From: Physcomitrium patens | Lineage: Eukaryota > Streptophyta > Bryopsida > Funariales > Funariaceae | NCBI RefSeq assembly: GCF_000002425.4 | Contig: NC_037262.1 | Location: 10,825,243 to 10,889,242, forward strand | DNA length: 64,000 bases | Direction: 5' to 3' | Shown here: in pieces, positions 50,577 to 63,170 of the stretch | How positions within the stretch are numbered: the stretch's first letter is position 1 | How the letters are laid out: each line of letters opens with the position of its first letter | Program-made: the position numbers and the translations under genes | The notes under the pieces: model-generated | What the model was told of the DNA's origin: nothing | The model's input: only the letters and a program-made list of their open reading frames with translations | Databases searched by the model: none

Positions 50577-51317
50577 ATGTATATAGAAAACTTGCATTGC
50601 AAAATAAGATATGTATCTTGCAAAGTCAATAAGTTTTGAAGGTCCTATAGGACATTGTTACATAATTCCTAATTAAGAGTATATATGAAGGCAAGAATGA
50701 AAGTCTTTTTTACCTTTCTAGTCGTTAGTCTTATTCTAAGACTTTTTAGTCTTCTTATTTTTGACAATAGCCATTCTAATTCAATATTATATCATCTTTG
50801 AGTGACTTTCTAGTTTTTTTTTAGTGATATATGAGTTTATTAAGGATTTTTCTTTCCTTGAGATTATGTCCTTGATAGTTTGACAAGAGTGCTAATCTAT
50901 TGTTACTGTCATTTTTTAAAAGTCAATGCATCATCCTACTTCTATTACTATGTTTTGAAGGTTGTCGACTATCCACCTTTAAATAATTTTTTTTTGATTT
51001 TTAACACTAATATTTTTCTTTAAAAAGAATAGATTATCCTTCTTTGTGGAAATTTTTATTAAATGTTGCAGATTAACCTCCTCTAATTTTACTTATTAAA
51101 TTTTTTTGAATTATCTATAGAAAGAAAGATTATAGATGCTACTCTTAGTAGAAGTGACAATAGATTTCTAACTATTACAAATCTTTATGAGCTTGTCAAT
51201 ACTCTTAGAGTGAAAATCTTATATTTTTCTAATGTGAATCGTGGAGGTAATATACCTACACCTATGGATGAAGTTCACAATTTACAACAAGAAGTTGTGT
51301 TATTGAAGGAAGCACGT

Positions 51318-52898
51318 TGTCGTATTACGTGTTGTCTTGTTCGGGAATACACTGGGTATCTGGCTGTGGAAGGTATAGTTGTTTTCGCAAATAACAAAGA
51401 AACCCTAATAGATTTTATCCATGTATGAAGAATATAATTGAAATATCAATTTCCAAGTATTTAAAAACACTCCTCATAGTCATTTTAACCATACAATATT
51501 CCAATTGCTTCATTTCTTTTATAATTAAGTTGTTTTTGTTTTTCTTAACAAGCCCTGATCCTAGCCAATGAGCTTTGACAAGCTATAACTTTTGATCCAA
51601 CCGTCCACTTAGTGTGTAATTTTGCACCCAAATACCAGTATAAGCCTTCTATATGCTCACAAAATTTCAGTGCAACACAACTTACAGATTGCAAGAAAAC
51701 GCCCAAAAACCGCATTGATGACACTCGGCCGCAACCTTGAAATTTGATGTAGAAACTCCAGAAGTGATTTCTCCTTTGTCAACCGTTAACTCCAGCTCAA
51801 AATTGAATAGCCGCTTGATCTCCAAATCTTCTATTACCAAGCCAAAAATTACATCGATCCAACTAGTAGATCTTCAGATATCACAGAAATCCTATCCAAC
51901 CCTAGACTGCCAACTTCCGACAACCCTTTGTATTAAAATCCAGATATCTCTTGATTGCATCGTTAGATTAACACAAATTTTTGTATACACTTTGCACACC
52001 CAACTATCCACACAATACCAAATTTTGATCCATAGATGCTACACGACTTGCACAAACTGATTGAGAATGCAAACCATCAATGTTTTATATAAAATCTGAA
52101 ACACCAAAATAAACACTGACTTTGAGCAGCGATTGCTCTCCCCTCACAAACCCTAATGAAACCAAACTAGTGACCTTGAAAAGAGCTTGAAGCTAGCTCT
52201 TCGACCCAAAAAACCCGATCTGAAAAAAAACCCCCCATTTCTTAACCTTCCTCCCCTTTAACCCTAATTCTCTCCTCTTTCAAACCCTAGCCTCTGAATT
52301 TCTTCAATCTTCCGTTTTGGATCCGGAATTGGCTCCTTCTGTCTTGGATCCGGAATTGGCTCCGTTGTCAGAGCTTTCTCCTTTGTTTTTACCTTTAAGA
52401 GATCCTTTTACCGAAAGGACGTCCCTGGAACAGCATAAAGGACGGAACAGCCTGAAACGGAATCGGAGCCCTATAATTGGGACATCATTGAGTCGCCCGA
52501 CCAATTCAGGTCTCATATTGGATAAGAGGCCCATAGTAGGACCTCGTAGTAAGACCTAGATGTTCCCACAATTGGACCGCATTGGGCTGCTCGACCAATT
52601 TAGGTCTCATATTGGGTAAGAGGACCTGGATTGAATGTCTTGAAATTGGATCCAATTGGCTCTTTGAACTAGGCTCACCCGTCATTGAATTGGTCCTTTC
52701 CCATCCTGTTGACTCCCGTTATTGGAATCAAACAGAGCATTTCAGTAAGCTCCGGCTGACTGTAACGGGATGACTAAACCTAGCCTCTCAGTATTTGCAC
52801 TGGAATTGGTCGTTGCTCCCAATATTCGAGGTAACTGAACATTAATAAAAGTCCTCTTTCTTTATATTTTCACAGTATACTCGTGTTACAACACGACA
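51318..52898 (-). mobile_element. Solo LTR, youngest-looking copy
   Basis: 1,581 bases with ends TGTCGT...ACGACA, a perfect 6-base terminal inverted repeat. Both flanks are ACGT (51314-51317, 52899-52902), an exact 4-base target duplication. It is GC-richer than its neighbours and still contains CG dinucleotides, and it lacks the long TTTAGGATT array. A 20-base direct duplication (TTGGATCCGGAATTGGCTCC) occurs at 52317-52336 and 52344-52363. Internal open frames here are artefacts of this less decayed sequence. Confidence 0.87.
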
Positions 52899-53249
52899 AC
52901 GTATATTGACCTCACAACCAAATCTAAGGAGTTTTGCTTCTACAAGTATGATGGAGACAAAGATTAGTATGTCTGAGAAGTTTGATGGAACAAGAACAAA
53001 ATTTTGAGGATTTTTACAACAAATCAAGCTTTATCTAAGGTTTCATCCTTTCCAATACCTCGATGGATTTACTCAAGTTGGATTCATATGCATACTTCTA
53101 TAAAAAAAATGCTCTTTTGATTTGTACCTTCAATGGAAAAAGATTCGTAACTCTTTTATGATTTGAATTCATTCTTAGAAGTATTTATGGACACATTCAG
53201 AGAAAGTAATTGAGAAAGAGCAGCAAAGACCAAGCTCTTATCTTTGCGG

Positions 53250-54954
53250 TGTCGTATTACATGGCAATTGGCTTGAAAATGCATGAAGCACTTAACTGTG
53301 GAAGATAAAAAGAAAATTGCAACAACAAGTCTAAATAATTTTAATATATTTTAAAAAAAATTACAATTAAAAATTAATAAATACAATCAAACATTGATCT
53401 AATTCAATTAAAATTTCAAAAGAATTATACAAGAAACACAAAAAATTCCTAGAGATGCTTTAAAGAATTCATAAAAAAATAATATAGAAATTCAAAAATA
53501 TACTAAAATAGAAATTTTAATAAAATATTAAAATATAAATCTTAATTAAATTCTAATCAAATTCTAATCAAATCATAATCAAATCCTAATCAAATCCTAA
53601 TCGAATCTTAAATAAATCTTAAATAAATCCTAATCAAAGCTTATATAAATTCTAATCAAATCCTAAATAAATCCTAGTCAAATCCTAAACAAAATCTAAT
53701 CAAATTATAGTCAAATCCTAACCAAATCTTAATCAAATCCTAAATAAATCTTAACCAAATTCTAATCAAATTCTAAATAAATCCTAGTTAAATCATAATA
53801 AATCCTAGTCAAATCCTAAATAAATCTTAAATAAGTCCTAATTAAATCCTATTCATATCTTAATCAAACCTTAATAAAATCCTAGTCAAATCCTAAACAA
53901 ATCCTAATCAATCCCAAGTAATTTCTATAGCAGATTTAAACCTCAACAACTAATGAATGAACTGTTGATTTAAACTCAAATTTTGCAAATTTCTTAAAAA
54001 TTAAGTTGAAAAAAAGCACAAAAAAAATTAAAAATGATCAAAATTACCAAATAGACGATAACCTCAAAAATATGCTCAAGTGTCGGCTGGCCTCCTGCTT
54101 TGACCTTGATGCTAATCTCCCAAAGAAAATTTCTTCTGATTGAACCATTACTTTGCTTCCAAATTTTATATACTTATTAGAAATCAAGCTGACTACCTTT
54201 ATAAAAAAGAATGCTTAAATTTAACCAATGGTTTTATAGATATTTGAGAAAACCTCACTAGTCTTCAAAACCCAAAATTCTAAGACCATAACTCACAAAA
54301 ATCTTCATGTCTTTTATTCTAACTATTCAATCAAATCTAAATTTATAGCACATATGAAGCACAACTACCCCTACAAACCTAGAAATTTTCATCTAAAGAT
54401 TTATTGCCAAAATTATAAAATTCTCCAAAAAGTATCTTCTATTTCATTTCACAAATCTAGAATTACCTAAAACAAACCTTGATTTTGCAAAGCTCTTTCA
54501 AAGTCAATACAAATCCAAAGAACTCCAAATTAATGCCTATTGACACTTTATTAAGTCTTCTCTCTAATCCTATTCTCCAATCTACCAAAAAATCCTAGAA
54601 TCATTGTCAAGGCTTGGTTTTGTGCCTCAAGGTCTGATTTCGACCTTGGTTCATAATTACCCATCTTTGGGTATTAATATCTAGGTTTTTTAGGTAGTTT
54701 TTATTAAAATTTATTCTTTACTTTCTTCTAAAGATGCTAATATCATTCATTTTTCTAATCTACTTTGTTTTTCCTTATTTATGGCCCTACAAAGTAAGTA
54801 GAAGTTACTTTTTAAAAAAAGAAATATTACTACTATAAATTTTACTACCTTCCTATCTTTTATCCATATTTTTTATTTTATCTTTTATTTTGGCTTTTCT
54901 ATAATAAGATTTATATTATCATCTTTTATCATATAGTCATTTTATAACATGACA
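53250..54954 (-). mobile_element. Solo LTR in chromovirus gag
   Basis: 1,705 bases starting TGTCGTATTAC and ending ATAACATGACA. Flanks are GCGG (53246-53249) and ACAG (54955-54958), which differ only by two G-to-A changes. It carries a CCTAAA-type array at about 53,540-53,910 and the conserved GATTTCGACC block at about 54,637. Confidence 0.8.
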
Positions 54955-54958
54955 ACAG

Positions 54959-55127
54959 TGTGGAATTGTGGTTCAGCTACTATGTAAAAATAATATATTT
55001 ATATATTTAATATACAATTTAGTTAGCAAGATCATGAGAGCCTTATTACTGGATTTTAATTGATTGTAGAATTTAGTTAAATTATTATTTTAAAAGAAAA
55101 TTATTTAAAAGGATTACTATTAGAATT

Positions 55128-55158
<31 letters not shown>

Positions 55159-56598
55159 TTTTTGATAGTGACTTTTGAAATTAGTTTTATTGGTAGTAAT
55201 TTTTGTATATTTAGAGTCATCTTTGTTAGACATTGGTTAGCCTTAAAGTTTTATTTTGGTTCTTTAATTTGGTATTTAAGGCAAATGATATGTAAATCTT
55301 TTATAAAAAAGGATTGAAGAGGGATTTTGGTAGAAAAAAAGGTAATTTGGATACCCATTTGAATGAATGGAGATGGATGATATAAATCTCCATTCCTATT
55401 GGTCAAAAATCATAACCAATGGGATTCAAGGAGGTTGCACGAGGCCTTATTAGGAAATAGGGTTAGTCTTTCAGAAATATTCGAACATTGGAGGCTAGGG
55501 TCAGCAAGTTCAGGTTTTTGGCTATATTTTGGGTACAATTTTTGAGTCCTTTGGAGTTTTTATGAAGGAGATATAGGCGCTCAAAGTTAAGGAATCAGTT
55601 TTCTATCTAGTGTCACTCTTTTGGGTATAACGCACATGTATAGAAAGCCACAAAGAATCAACAAATAGAGTTGGAGAGAAAATTTTTTTGGCTACATTTT
55701 ATATATATTTTTTGATGAATTCTAAGTTGGAATAAAGGAGATATTGGAAGTTGAAGTCAGTGCTTGGAATCTAACGAGTAGTAAGTAACCCGAATTCCTA
55801 GTGGTTGTGTTTTGAGCTATATCTTATGCAATTTGACAAGATTTTTACTAAAATATTTCTAAAAATGTATATGTTTATGTAAAAAAACTTTATACCTAAG
55901 TTTTGTGGCATTTGGATTTTGGATTTGTGAGATATAAAGAAAATAATACTTAGATGCTTGTGAATTAGGGTTTTAGAGTACCTACTAAGATTTTTGAATT
56001 TCCAGACGATTGGTAGCAAATTTACAATTGAATTTTTTTGTGGTAATATTTAAGGATAAACAATATATTATTTGTAAATTTGAAAAAAATTGAATAGTTG
56101 AATTAAGAGATATAAATTTCTAAAATTTAAAAAGAAAAAATCTTTTGTAGGAAAAATATGTTTTGAAAGGATCTTATTATAATTTGAGCATTTTATACAA
56201 ATTAAAGAGGTTTTTTGGAAGTCAAGACTTTATGTATATGTTGAAGATGGATAGATAGAGCTTTGATTAAAGTTTGATATAAAGACGAGCTTTTGAGAAG
56301 AGATTATAGATTTTCTTTGAAATTATTAAAAATCTAACTTGATAGCAAATAGCTAGTTATGATTTGCTATAGCCAAGAATGTTAGGAAATTTCTAGATAT
56401 TTTAGAAAGCCTTATATATAAACCTTCTTAAATATAAAAGATTTTACTAGTACAATATCTTTTTGATATTTTTGTATTTTTTTGTCTTTTATTTTAAAGA
56501 TTAAATTACTTATTGGAGCTTTGCCAATAAGTTAAATTTAAACTTTCTATAGCTAGGTATCTAGTGTATTTTCAGATAAAAAACCATGCAATACAATA
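54959..56598 (+). mobile_element. Second solo LTR at the same target, different family
   Basis: 1,640 bases from TGTGGAATTG to about ACAATA, flanked by ACAG (54955-54958) and ATGG (56599-56602), both one or two transitions from GCGG. It contains a (TA)n tract (about 55,129-55,152) and an LTR-end-like block CTATAGCTAGGTATCTAGTG near 56,550. Gag reading resumes at 56,603. Exact ends are less sure than for its neighbour. Confidence 0.6.
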
Positions 56599-57225
56599 AT
56601 GGCAAGGATCATAGTCAGTTACTATATATGCTACTAAATTCCAAAACCTCATTTATGAGGTAGACTAGAATGACAAAACCTTTATCAATCAATTTCGATA
56701 AGAGTTGAAGGATAGTATCAAAGACTTATTATAGACAATGCAAAAGGCATAATCTTCTAAATAATTTATTGCTTAAGCAATTGCATGTGACAATCAATTA
56801 TCTAAAAAATGTCAAGAATAAAGATTTGGCTAGAGAAGAATAAATCAAATAATGACAACAACTCCTAAATTTTTAAAAACTTATTCATTAAGGCCAGAAC
56901 CAATACAAATTGATATGGTATGTTTTAAATCCTTCATAGAGTAAGAAAAGAGTGAACAAAATCAAGAGGGCTTATGCTTATTTTATGAAAAAACTAAACA
57001 TACTACTCAATATTATCCAAAAAAACAATGCAATTACAAAATAAGAAGCACAATTGCCAAAGAAGATAATGTCTCAAAAAATAAGTTGCTCCAACTACAA
57101 TAGGAACCATGCGGCTAAAATCATCTACAATACCTAGTAAAGGTCCTATTCTCTTCTTAGATTCTTCATCTTGTTTCACAATAGAAGTCTGTTTAGGATA
57201 AAAAAATCACAAAGTCTTAGCCTTT

Positions 57226-57465
57226 TTGGATTCAAGAGCTTCAACATGTTTTATAGATGAAGACTTTGTCAAAAAACAAGATATATCCTTAGTTAAGAAA
57301 ATCAAACCTATGCATGTAGAAGTAATAGATGGACGTTCATTATCTTCAAAAGATATTACATATAAAACTATTTTTATAGAAGTAGCAACTAGTGGTTACA
57401 ATAGTTTAGTAATATTTAATGTAATTAAATTTCTTTCCAATTCAATTATTTTAGGATTATTGTAG
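57226..57465 (+). pseudogene. Protease of the chromovirus
   Basis: Retropepsin domain: SRASTCFIDEDFVKK, VEVIDGRSLSS, SLVIFNVIKF, ILGL. The catalytic motif, normally Asp-Ser-Gly, reads Asp-Ser-Arg, a single G-to-A change, so the copy is inactive. It would process Gag-Pol in the particle. Confidence 0.82.
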
Positions 57466-57699
57466 CTAGAAAGATATAATCCTGAGATAGATTGGATTTC
57501 TTATAATCTTGATTTTTCCATAGTTTAGTCCAAGATCTTACTAGGTAAGTAAAAATCCATAAGTTTAGTATATCCAAACTTTTATTTATAGGTGCAAAAG
57601 CTTTCATACATGCTACAAATGAAGGACCATCTTTTGCTATATATGCCATATCTATTATTAATAGTAAGAAGATATGAAGTGGTATTTGTAGCCAATATC

Positions 57700-58960
57700 A
57701 AGACTTCTTAGATATTTTTTAAAAGAAGAATGTAGATATTCTTCCAAAGCATCGTCCTTATGATTGTTGTATCAATCTTCGAGACAAAACTCAACAATTT
57801 TGGACCAATCTATAGCCTATCACAAAATGAATTAGCTGCACTTAAAGAATATATTGATGAGAACTTAGCTAAGAACTTTATACGCCATTCTAAATTTCCA
57901 GGCAAAGCTCTAATCTTATTTTTGAAGAAAAAAGACGAATCTCTATTGATGTCTATGGACTATTGAGGACTTAAAAAAATCACCATCAAGAATAGATATT
58001 ATCTACCTTTGATTTTAGGACTTTTTGATTAACTAAATAAAGCAAAGATCTATACAAAAATAGATCTAGAAGAAGTATATAACTTAGTCTGCATCTAAAA
58101 AAGAGATGAATAGAAGACTACTTTTCAAATTAGGTATAGACATTTCAAATATAATGTCATGCCTTTTGGACTCACAAATATACCACCTACTTTTTAATAT
58201 CTAATGAATGATGTCTTTTGTGAATTTCTTCATAATTTTGTCATTTGTTATTTGGACGACATTTTAATCTATTCTAAGAAGTTAAAAGAACATGAAGTTC
58301 ATATTTTTTGTATATTATAAAAACTAAGAGATACAAAATTATATGCAAAGATGGAAAAGTTTGTATTCCATACTACTCAAATTGGCTTTTTGGGATACAT
58401 CATTTCTAATGAAGGCCTTATAATGGATCCAAAGAAAGTCCAAACTATCATAGATTAGAAGATTCTAATAACAGTAAGAGATGTGCAATGATTTTTGAGT
58501 TTTGCCAATTATTACCAAATCTTTATGAAGAACTTTTTTCAAGTTGCAGCTCTACTTATATGTTTGACTTGAACTGAATCAAAAAGCTGAAGTATCATTT
58601 CTTACTTTAAAAAAAGAATTTAGTTTTGTACCAATTTTATACTATATTAATTTTTTTAAAGCATTCTTTATAGAAACAAATGCATCAAACTTTGCCTAGG
58701 GTGTAGTATTGTCACAAATAGCAATAGATGATAAATTTCATTTAGTAGCTTTTTATTCCAAAAATGTTTTTAAGAAGAAAGATTAACTATAAGATCCACA
58801 ATAAAGAACTTTTTTCAATTATAGATTCAATTTAACAATAGCATCATTATCTAAAAGGTGCTTCAAGTCGAGTCACAATATATTAAAATCACAAGAACCT
58901 CGACTATTTCATGTCAGCTTATATTTTGAATTGTCACTAAGCTTGTTGGAGCATGTCATT
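57700..58960 (+). pseudogene. Reverse transcriptase and RNase H of the chromovirus
   Basis: In order: LPKHRPYDC, KTIKNRYYLPL-like ITIKNRYYLPL, AKIYTKIDLEE, the VMPFGLTN box, the catalytic YLDDILIYSK (YLDD at 58,249-58,260), then the connection and a RNase H part with FIETNASNFA (about 58,673) and LVAFYSKNV. At least five stops lie in the reverse transcriptase alone, at codons that are Arg, Gln or Trp in the family, each one or two transitions away. RNase H is the least well preserved part. Confidence 0.82.
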
Positions 58961-60957
58961 ATGAAGATTTAATTTTAAAATCACATATTGACCTCAAAAA
59001 CAACAAGGTTTATTTGTTGCTCTTTCTAGATGCTCTTATTTGGTATCAAAAGAAAGACACGTATCTTTTGATCAACAAAAAACAATCCTCTTAAAGCTAG
59101 AGTATTTTCATCTTCAAGCAATGAAATCAACACTGACTTTTAATTCGACCTTTGTCAAATAAATTCAATCAAGTATGTCCTTTGATCTTCTTACTCATGA
59201 TATCAAGAATCTTTCTTCTAAGTCTTATGATGTTTTCAAGTTTGAATTTAAAAATAACCTACTCTATTTTAAAAGATGCTCATATATTCCAAAAAGAAAA
59301 GTATGTTTACGTATTTTTCAAGCATGTCACAACTTTCTAGCAGTAGGATATTTTGGATATAATAAGACTTTAGAGCTTATATTCAAAGCTTTTGGTGGCC
59401 GAAAATATAAAAGGAGGTAAAAGACTTTGTCTAGTCATATGATATTTGTTCAAGATGAAAAATTCCTTGTCATCAATCTTATGGACTACTTCAAGTATTG
59501 CCTATACTTAAACAATCATGGTCTTTCATTTCTTTGGATTTTATTACGTATTTTTTAGGTTCAAGTTTATATGACTTTATATTTGTAATTGTAGATCGTT
59601 TCACCAAAATGGCACATTTTGTACTATGTATAAAATCTATTTTAGATAAAAAAAAATAACTAAATTTTTCATTGATAATATCTATCACTGTCGTGTTGTA
59701 AGATTACTATATGGTAAAAAATAATAATATGGATCTTATTATAGAAGAGCCAAGTTAAAAAAGATAAATTAAAAAAATATGAATAAAAGATAGGTAGATA
59801 GTAAAACTTTTAATAGTAATATTATTTTTTTAAAAAAGTGACTTCTATTTATTTTGTAGGACCATAAAAAAGGCAAAATAAGATAGATTAGAAAAATAAA
59901 AGATATAAGCATATGTAAGAGAGAATGAAGAATTGGTTTTAGTAAAATTTACTTCAAAAGGGACAAAAATGGATACCCAAAGATGACTGGTCATCAACTA
60001 AGGTCGAAATGAGACCCTGAGGTACAAAACTAAGCCTTAATGATGATTTTGGGGTTCTTTGGTTGATTAAAGAATGGGATTGGAGAGCAAACTTGATAGG
60101 ATTTCTATAAGCATTGAATTTGGAGGCTTTAGGTAGATGATGACTTTCTAAGAGCTTTGTGAAATTGAGGTTGTTTTTGGTGACTCTTGATTTTTAGAAA
60201 ATAAAATAGAGTTAGCATTTTGGACAACTTCAGAAGTTTGGTAATAGATTTACATGAGAAATTTTTTGGATTTGTGGATGTAGTTGTGTTAAATTTGTGC
60301 TATAGATTTGGATTTGATCGAATAGTTAGATTAAAAAGCATAAAGGTTTTTGTGGGTTATGGTCTCAGAATTCTAGGTTATAAAGATCAATGAGGTTTTC
60401 TTACATATTTGTCAATCTGCCAATTAGATTGAAGTAAAAAATTTCACAAAGGTAGTTAGCTTGATTTCTAATAAGTATATAAATTTTGGAAGCAATTTAA
60501 TAGTTCAATCAGGAGTAATTGGCTCTAGGAGATTGGCATCAAGGTCAGAGAAGGAGGTCGGCGAACACCTAAGCACATTTTTGAGATTATCCTCTATTTG
60601 GTAATTCCGATCTTTTTCAATTTTTTTATGCTTATTTTTAATCTCAATAATAAAGAATGTATAAAATTTAAATTAAAATCAATGATTCAAACATTAGTTA
60701 TTAAATTTTAAAAACTGTTATAAGGTTGTTAGAAATTTTTTTGAGATTTAAAAAATTGATCAGGATTTGATTAGGATTAGGATTTGGTTAGGATTAGGAT
60801 TTGATTTGGATTTCTTTAGGATTTCTTTAGGAATTTTTTAAGATTCTTTGAGGATTCTTTTGAATTTCTTTAAGATCTCTTTAGAATTCTTTAAGCTTCT
60901 TTAGGATTTTTTTTTTTTTATATTTTTTTTATAATTTATCTCAAAAATAAAATAAAA

Positions 60958-61000
<43 letters not shown>

Positions 61001-61560
61001 TGGACTTAATTGATACTTGATTATATTTATTAAGCTTTTATAGTAATTTATATATAATTTTATTAGAGTGGTTAGGACTTATTGTTACAAATTCATTTTA
61101 TCTTCCACAGTCAAGTTTATTGGGCATTCTTAAGTAATATGTCATCATTCTCATAGATTGCCAAAAGATATTATATTGGATAGGAGGATTCAATTTGTAT
61201 TAAGCTTTTAGAAAATCTTATTCAAGATTCTGAAGATGGATATGAAATTTTCTTTAGCTTTTCATCCTCAAACTACTAAGCAAATAGAATGGATAAATCA
61301 AGTTTTGGAGTAGTATTTGAGATGTACCATCAACTATCATCAAGATGATTGGATAATTCTTTGTCATTGGCAGAGTTTGTATACAATAATTTAGTACATT
61401 CTTCTACTTAATAAACACCTTTTTTTGCTAATTATGGTTATCAACTATAACTTGATATTTTTGATTTTTTAAAAATTAATAATCTTGTGGCAAAACAAGA
61501 TTAGCAAATCATTTATCAGAGCTATATATAATAATAAAGATACAATTAAAAGAAGCTGAA
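58961..61560 (+). pseudogene. Integrase of the chromovirus, split by a solo LTR
   Basis: Before the insert: CSYIPKRKVCLRIFQACHNF with GYFGYNKTLELI (59,270-59,390), then SLDFIT-like SFISLDFIT, FIVIVDRFTKMAHFV (catalytic Asp, about 59,580-59,620) and FIDNIY. After the insert at 61,149: HRLPKDIILDRR (second Asp), AFHPQTTKQIEWINQ (Glu, about 61,260-61,300) and YLRC. The frame continues exactly when the insert and one duplication are left out. Confidence 0.82.
59689..61144 (+). mobile_element. Solo LTR in chromovirus integrase
   Basis: 1,456 bases from TGTCGTGTTGTAAGATTACT to TAATATGTCA. Flanks TCAC (59685-59688) and TCAT (61145-61148) are a 4-base duplication with one C-to-T change. It contains the conserved block AGGTCGAAATGAGACC at about 60,001, a short TTAGGATT array (60,750-60,850) and (AAT)n at about 60,960-61,000. 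Confidence 0.85.
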
Positions 61561-61739
61561 AAATAAAAAAAAGACCAACGTAGATGCCTATTACAAAAAA
61601 CAATAATAATTCAATGTGGATGACAAGGTATTATTACTTTGTCGCAATATCAAGACTACTCGTCTTTGTAATAAGTTGGACTATTGTAAGCTGTGACCTT
61701 TTCCTAATTGTAAATAATTCACTCTTATTGCTTATCAAT

Positions 61740-62045
61740 TACATATACTAGAGTTTATGAAGATCCACTTTGTATTTCATGTATCTCTTCTTAAGCCATA
61801 TAAGATAGTGAATACCTCAGAAAGAAGACAAATGCCACTTCTTCTTATAGAAGTAGATAATAATCAAGAGTTCAAGGTAGAAGAAGTCTTAGATTCAAGA
61901 CAACACCAAAAGAGATTAGAATATCTTGTTCATTGGCGTAGATATGATATTAATGAACGCTTATAGGAGCCAACAAAAAATCTTATAAATACAACAAAGA
62001 ATCTTGTAAATACAACAAAGAGAGTTGAAGCTTTTCATTCATGAC
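61740..62045 (+). pseudogene. Integrase C terminus with chromodomain
   Basis: KIHFVFHVSLLKPY marks the end of the integrase, then EFKVEEVLDSRQHQKRLEYL and VHWRRYDINERL form the chromodomain, ending with RVEAFHS. The aromatic/Trp core is visible. A TAG at 61,964 replaces the codon before EPTKNL. Chromodomains direct integration to marked chromatin. Confidence 0.85.
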
Positions 62046-62631
62046 ATCCATCAAATTCAAGATGAAGAATAGTAAATCTTTGCTATGAAAGAAACAAGAT
62101 CAAAGAAAGATAACATTCTACCTTCTATCTTTCTTTGTAGTTTTTATATATTTATGATGCTAAGGAGATGGAGAATCAACAACCAGTAGATTTAATTCAA
62201 GAGCATTCAATTGTGGACTTACTTGATGACACATTGTGATTGTTACAAACTTGAAGATGATAAAATTGAAATGAAGAACTTCAAAAATGACATGTCCTTC
62301 CTCAAATAGATGGTAAGATATAACAGGTTTGGTATCACAACCTTAGAAGAGAGTTCCAATGTTTGGTGATTTCATTAGAGGTAGAAACAACTTTTGACAT
62401 TGTTTCAAATATTTTCTTTGAAAGAAGTTATGAAGGCCTTAACAACAATCAAATAATAAGGTAGTCTTCTTGCCTTGGTATGAGATACTATTGATGGTTG
62501 AGAGGACGTATCAATTATCTTCAAAGACAACAAAGATCAAAGTATGTGGCAAATACAATTTATAGCATCTTAGATTTTTTAAACATATGAAGACCGCCTT
62601 TTGTAGAACTTGTCCCTAGAAAGGAGTATAA
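62046..62631 (+). other. Chromovirus 3' segment up to the polypurine tract
   Basis: About 590 bases between the chromodomain and the 3' LTR, longer than usual. No conserved frame is recognised. It ends in the purine tract AGAAAGGAGTATAA. Confidence 0.5.
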
Positions 62632-63170
62632 TATCACAAACATACATAGATATTCTAGTAAATATCTATATGGTCAAGTAGGAATAGATAAAAGTAAATA
62701 AAAATAGATAAAAGTAGATTAATTTCATAAGATCTTCTAGAAAAGCTGTAATGACACTTTTTTGACTTTATATATATTTGTAGTTGATTAATAAGTTAGA
62801 AACTTGGTCAACAAGTTGACCACATATTGATAGCTTGTAGAATAAGCTAACTATGTGGTACACATATAGAAAACTTACCTTGTAAATTAAGATATGTGTC
62901 TTGCAAAGTCAACATGTTTTGGAGGTCTTATAAGATAATGTCATATAGTTTTTAGTTAAGAATATATATAGAAGCAAGAGTGAAGCCTTCTTCAATCTTA
63001 TCAATGCCTTTCTACTCTTTAGTCTTGTTCTAAGATTTTCTAATCTTCTTATTTTTGGCAATAACCATTCTAGTTTAATATTATATCATCTTTAAGTGAC
63101 TTTCTAGTTCATTTTAGTGATACATGAGTATATTAAGGATTTTTTTTCCTTAAGATTCATATCCTTGATA
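62632..63170 (+). repeat. 3' LTR of the chromovirus
   Basis: 539 bases from TATCACAAACATACATAG (TG changed to TA) to CCTTGATA. It is the uninterrupted reference for the split 5' LTR. A TATATATAG box followed by AAGCAAGAGTGAAG at about 62,960 looks like the transcription start region. Confidence 0.85.

Larger units (their letters stand above)
41585..50877 (+). repeat. 5' LTR of the chromovirus, split by an inserted element
   Basis: The two parts, 41585-41815 and 50581-50877 (about 528 bases together), align to the 3' LTR at 62632-63170. Shared landmarks: AAAGTAGATTAATTTCATAA, GTCAACAAGTT, AACTATGTG | ATATAGAAAACTT, ATCTTGCAAAGTCAA, and the end CCTTGATA. A TATATA-like promoter box followed by GAAGGCAAGA is at about 50,680-50,695. 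Confidence 0.85.
50878..57225 (+). pseudogene. Gag of the chromovirus, in three pieces
   Basis: Piece one (about 51,130-51,317) ends VHNLQQEVVLLKEAR. Piece two (52,903-53,249) has MSEKFDGTRTKF and a Phe/Gln-rich stretch, ending LLSLR. Piece three (56,603 to about 57,200) begins QGS and has TIYATKFQNLIYEVD, INQF and ELKDSIKDLL, followed by a degraded nucleocapsid region. These are successive segments of Ty3-type gag (the Retrotrans_gag region). The first gap is a solo LTR with exact 4-base duplication, and the second is two adjacent solo LTRs; reading frame resumes across each. Stops are TGA, TAA and TAG at codons where the family has Arg, Trp or Gln. Bases 50,878-51,130 are a short leader in which I could not name a primer-binding site. 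Confidence 0.75.

Noticed and set aside
52317-52559. Plus-strand frame of 80 residues with a repeated DPELAP segment
   Set aside because: It lies wholly inside a solo LTR and results from a 20-base direct duplication in GC-richer sequence.
43000-60000. CRISPR-like or tandem spacer structure in the CCTAAA/TTAGGATT arrays
   Set aside because: The units are simple degenerate repeats without unique spacers, in a eukaryotic repeat context.
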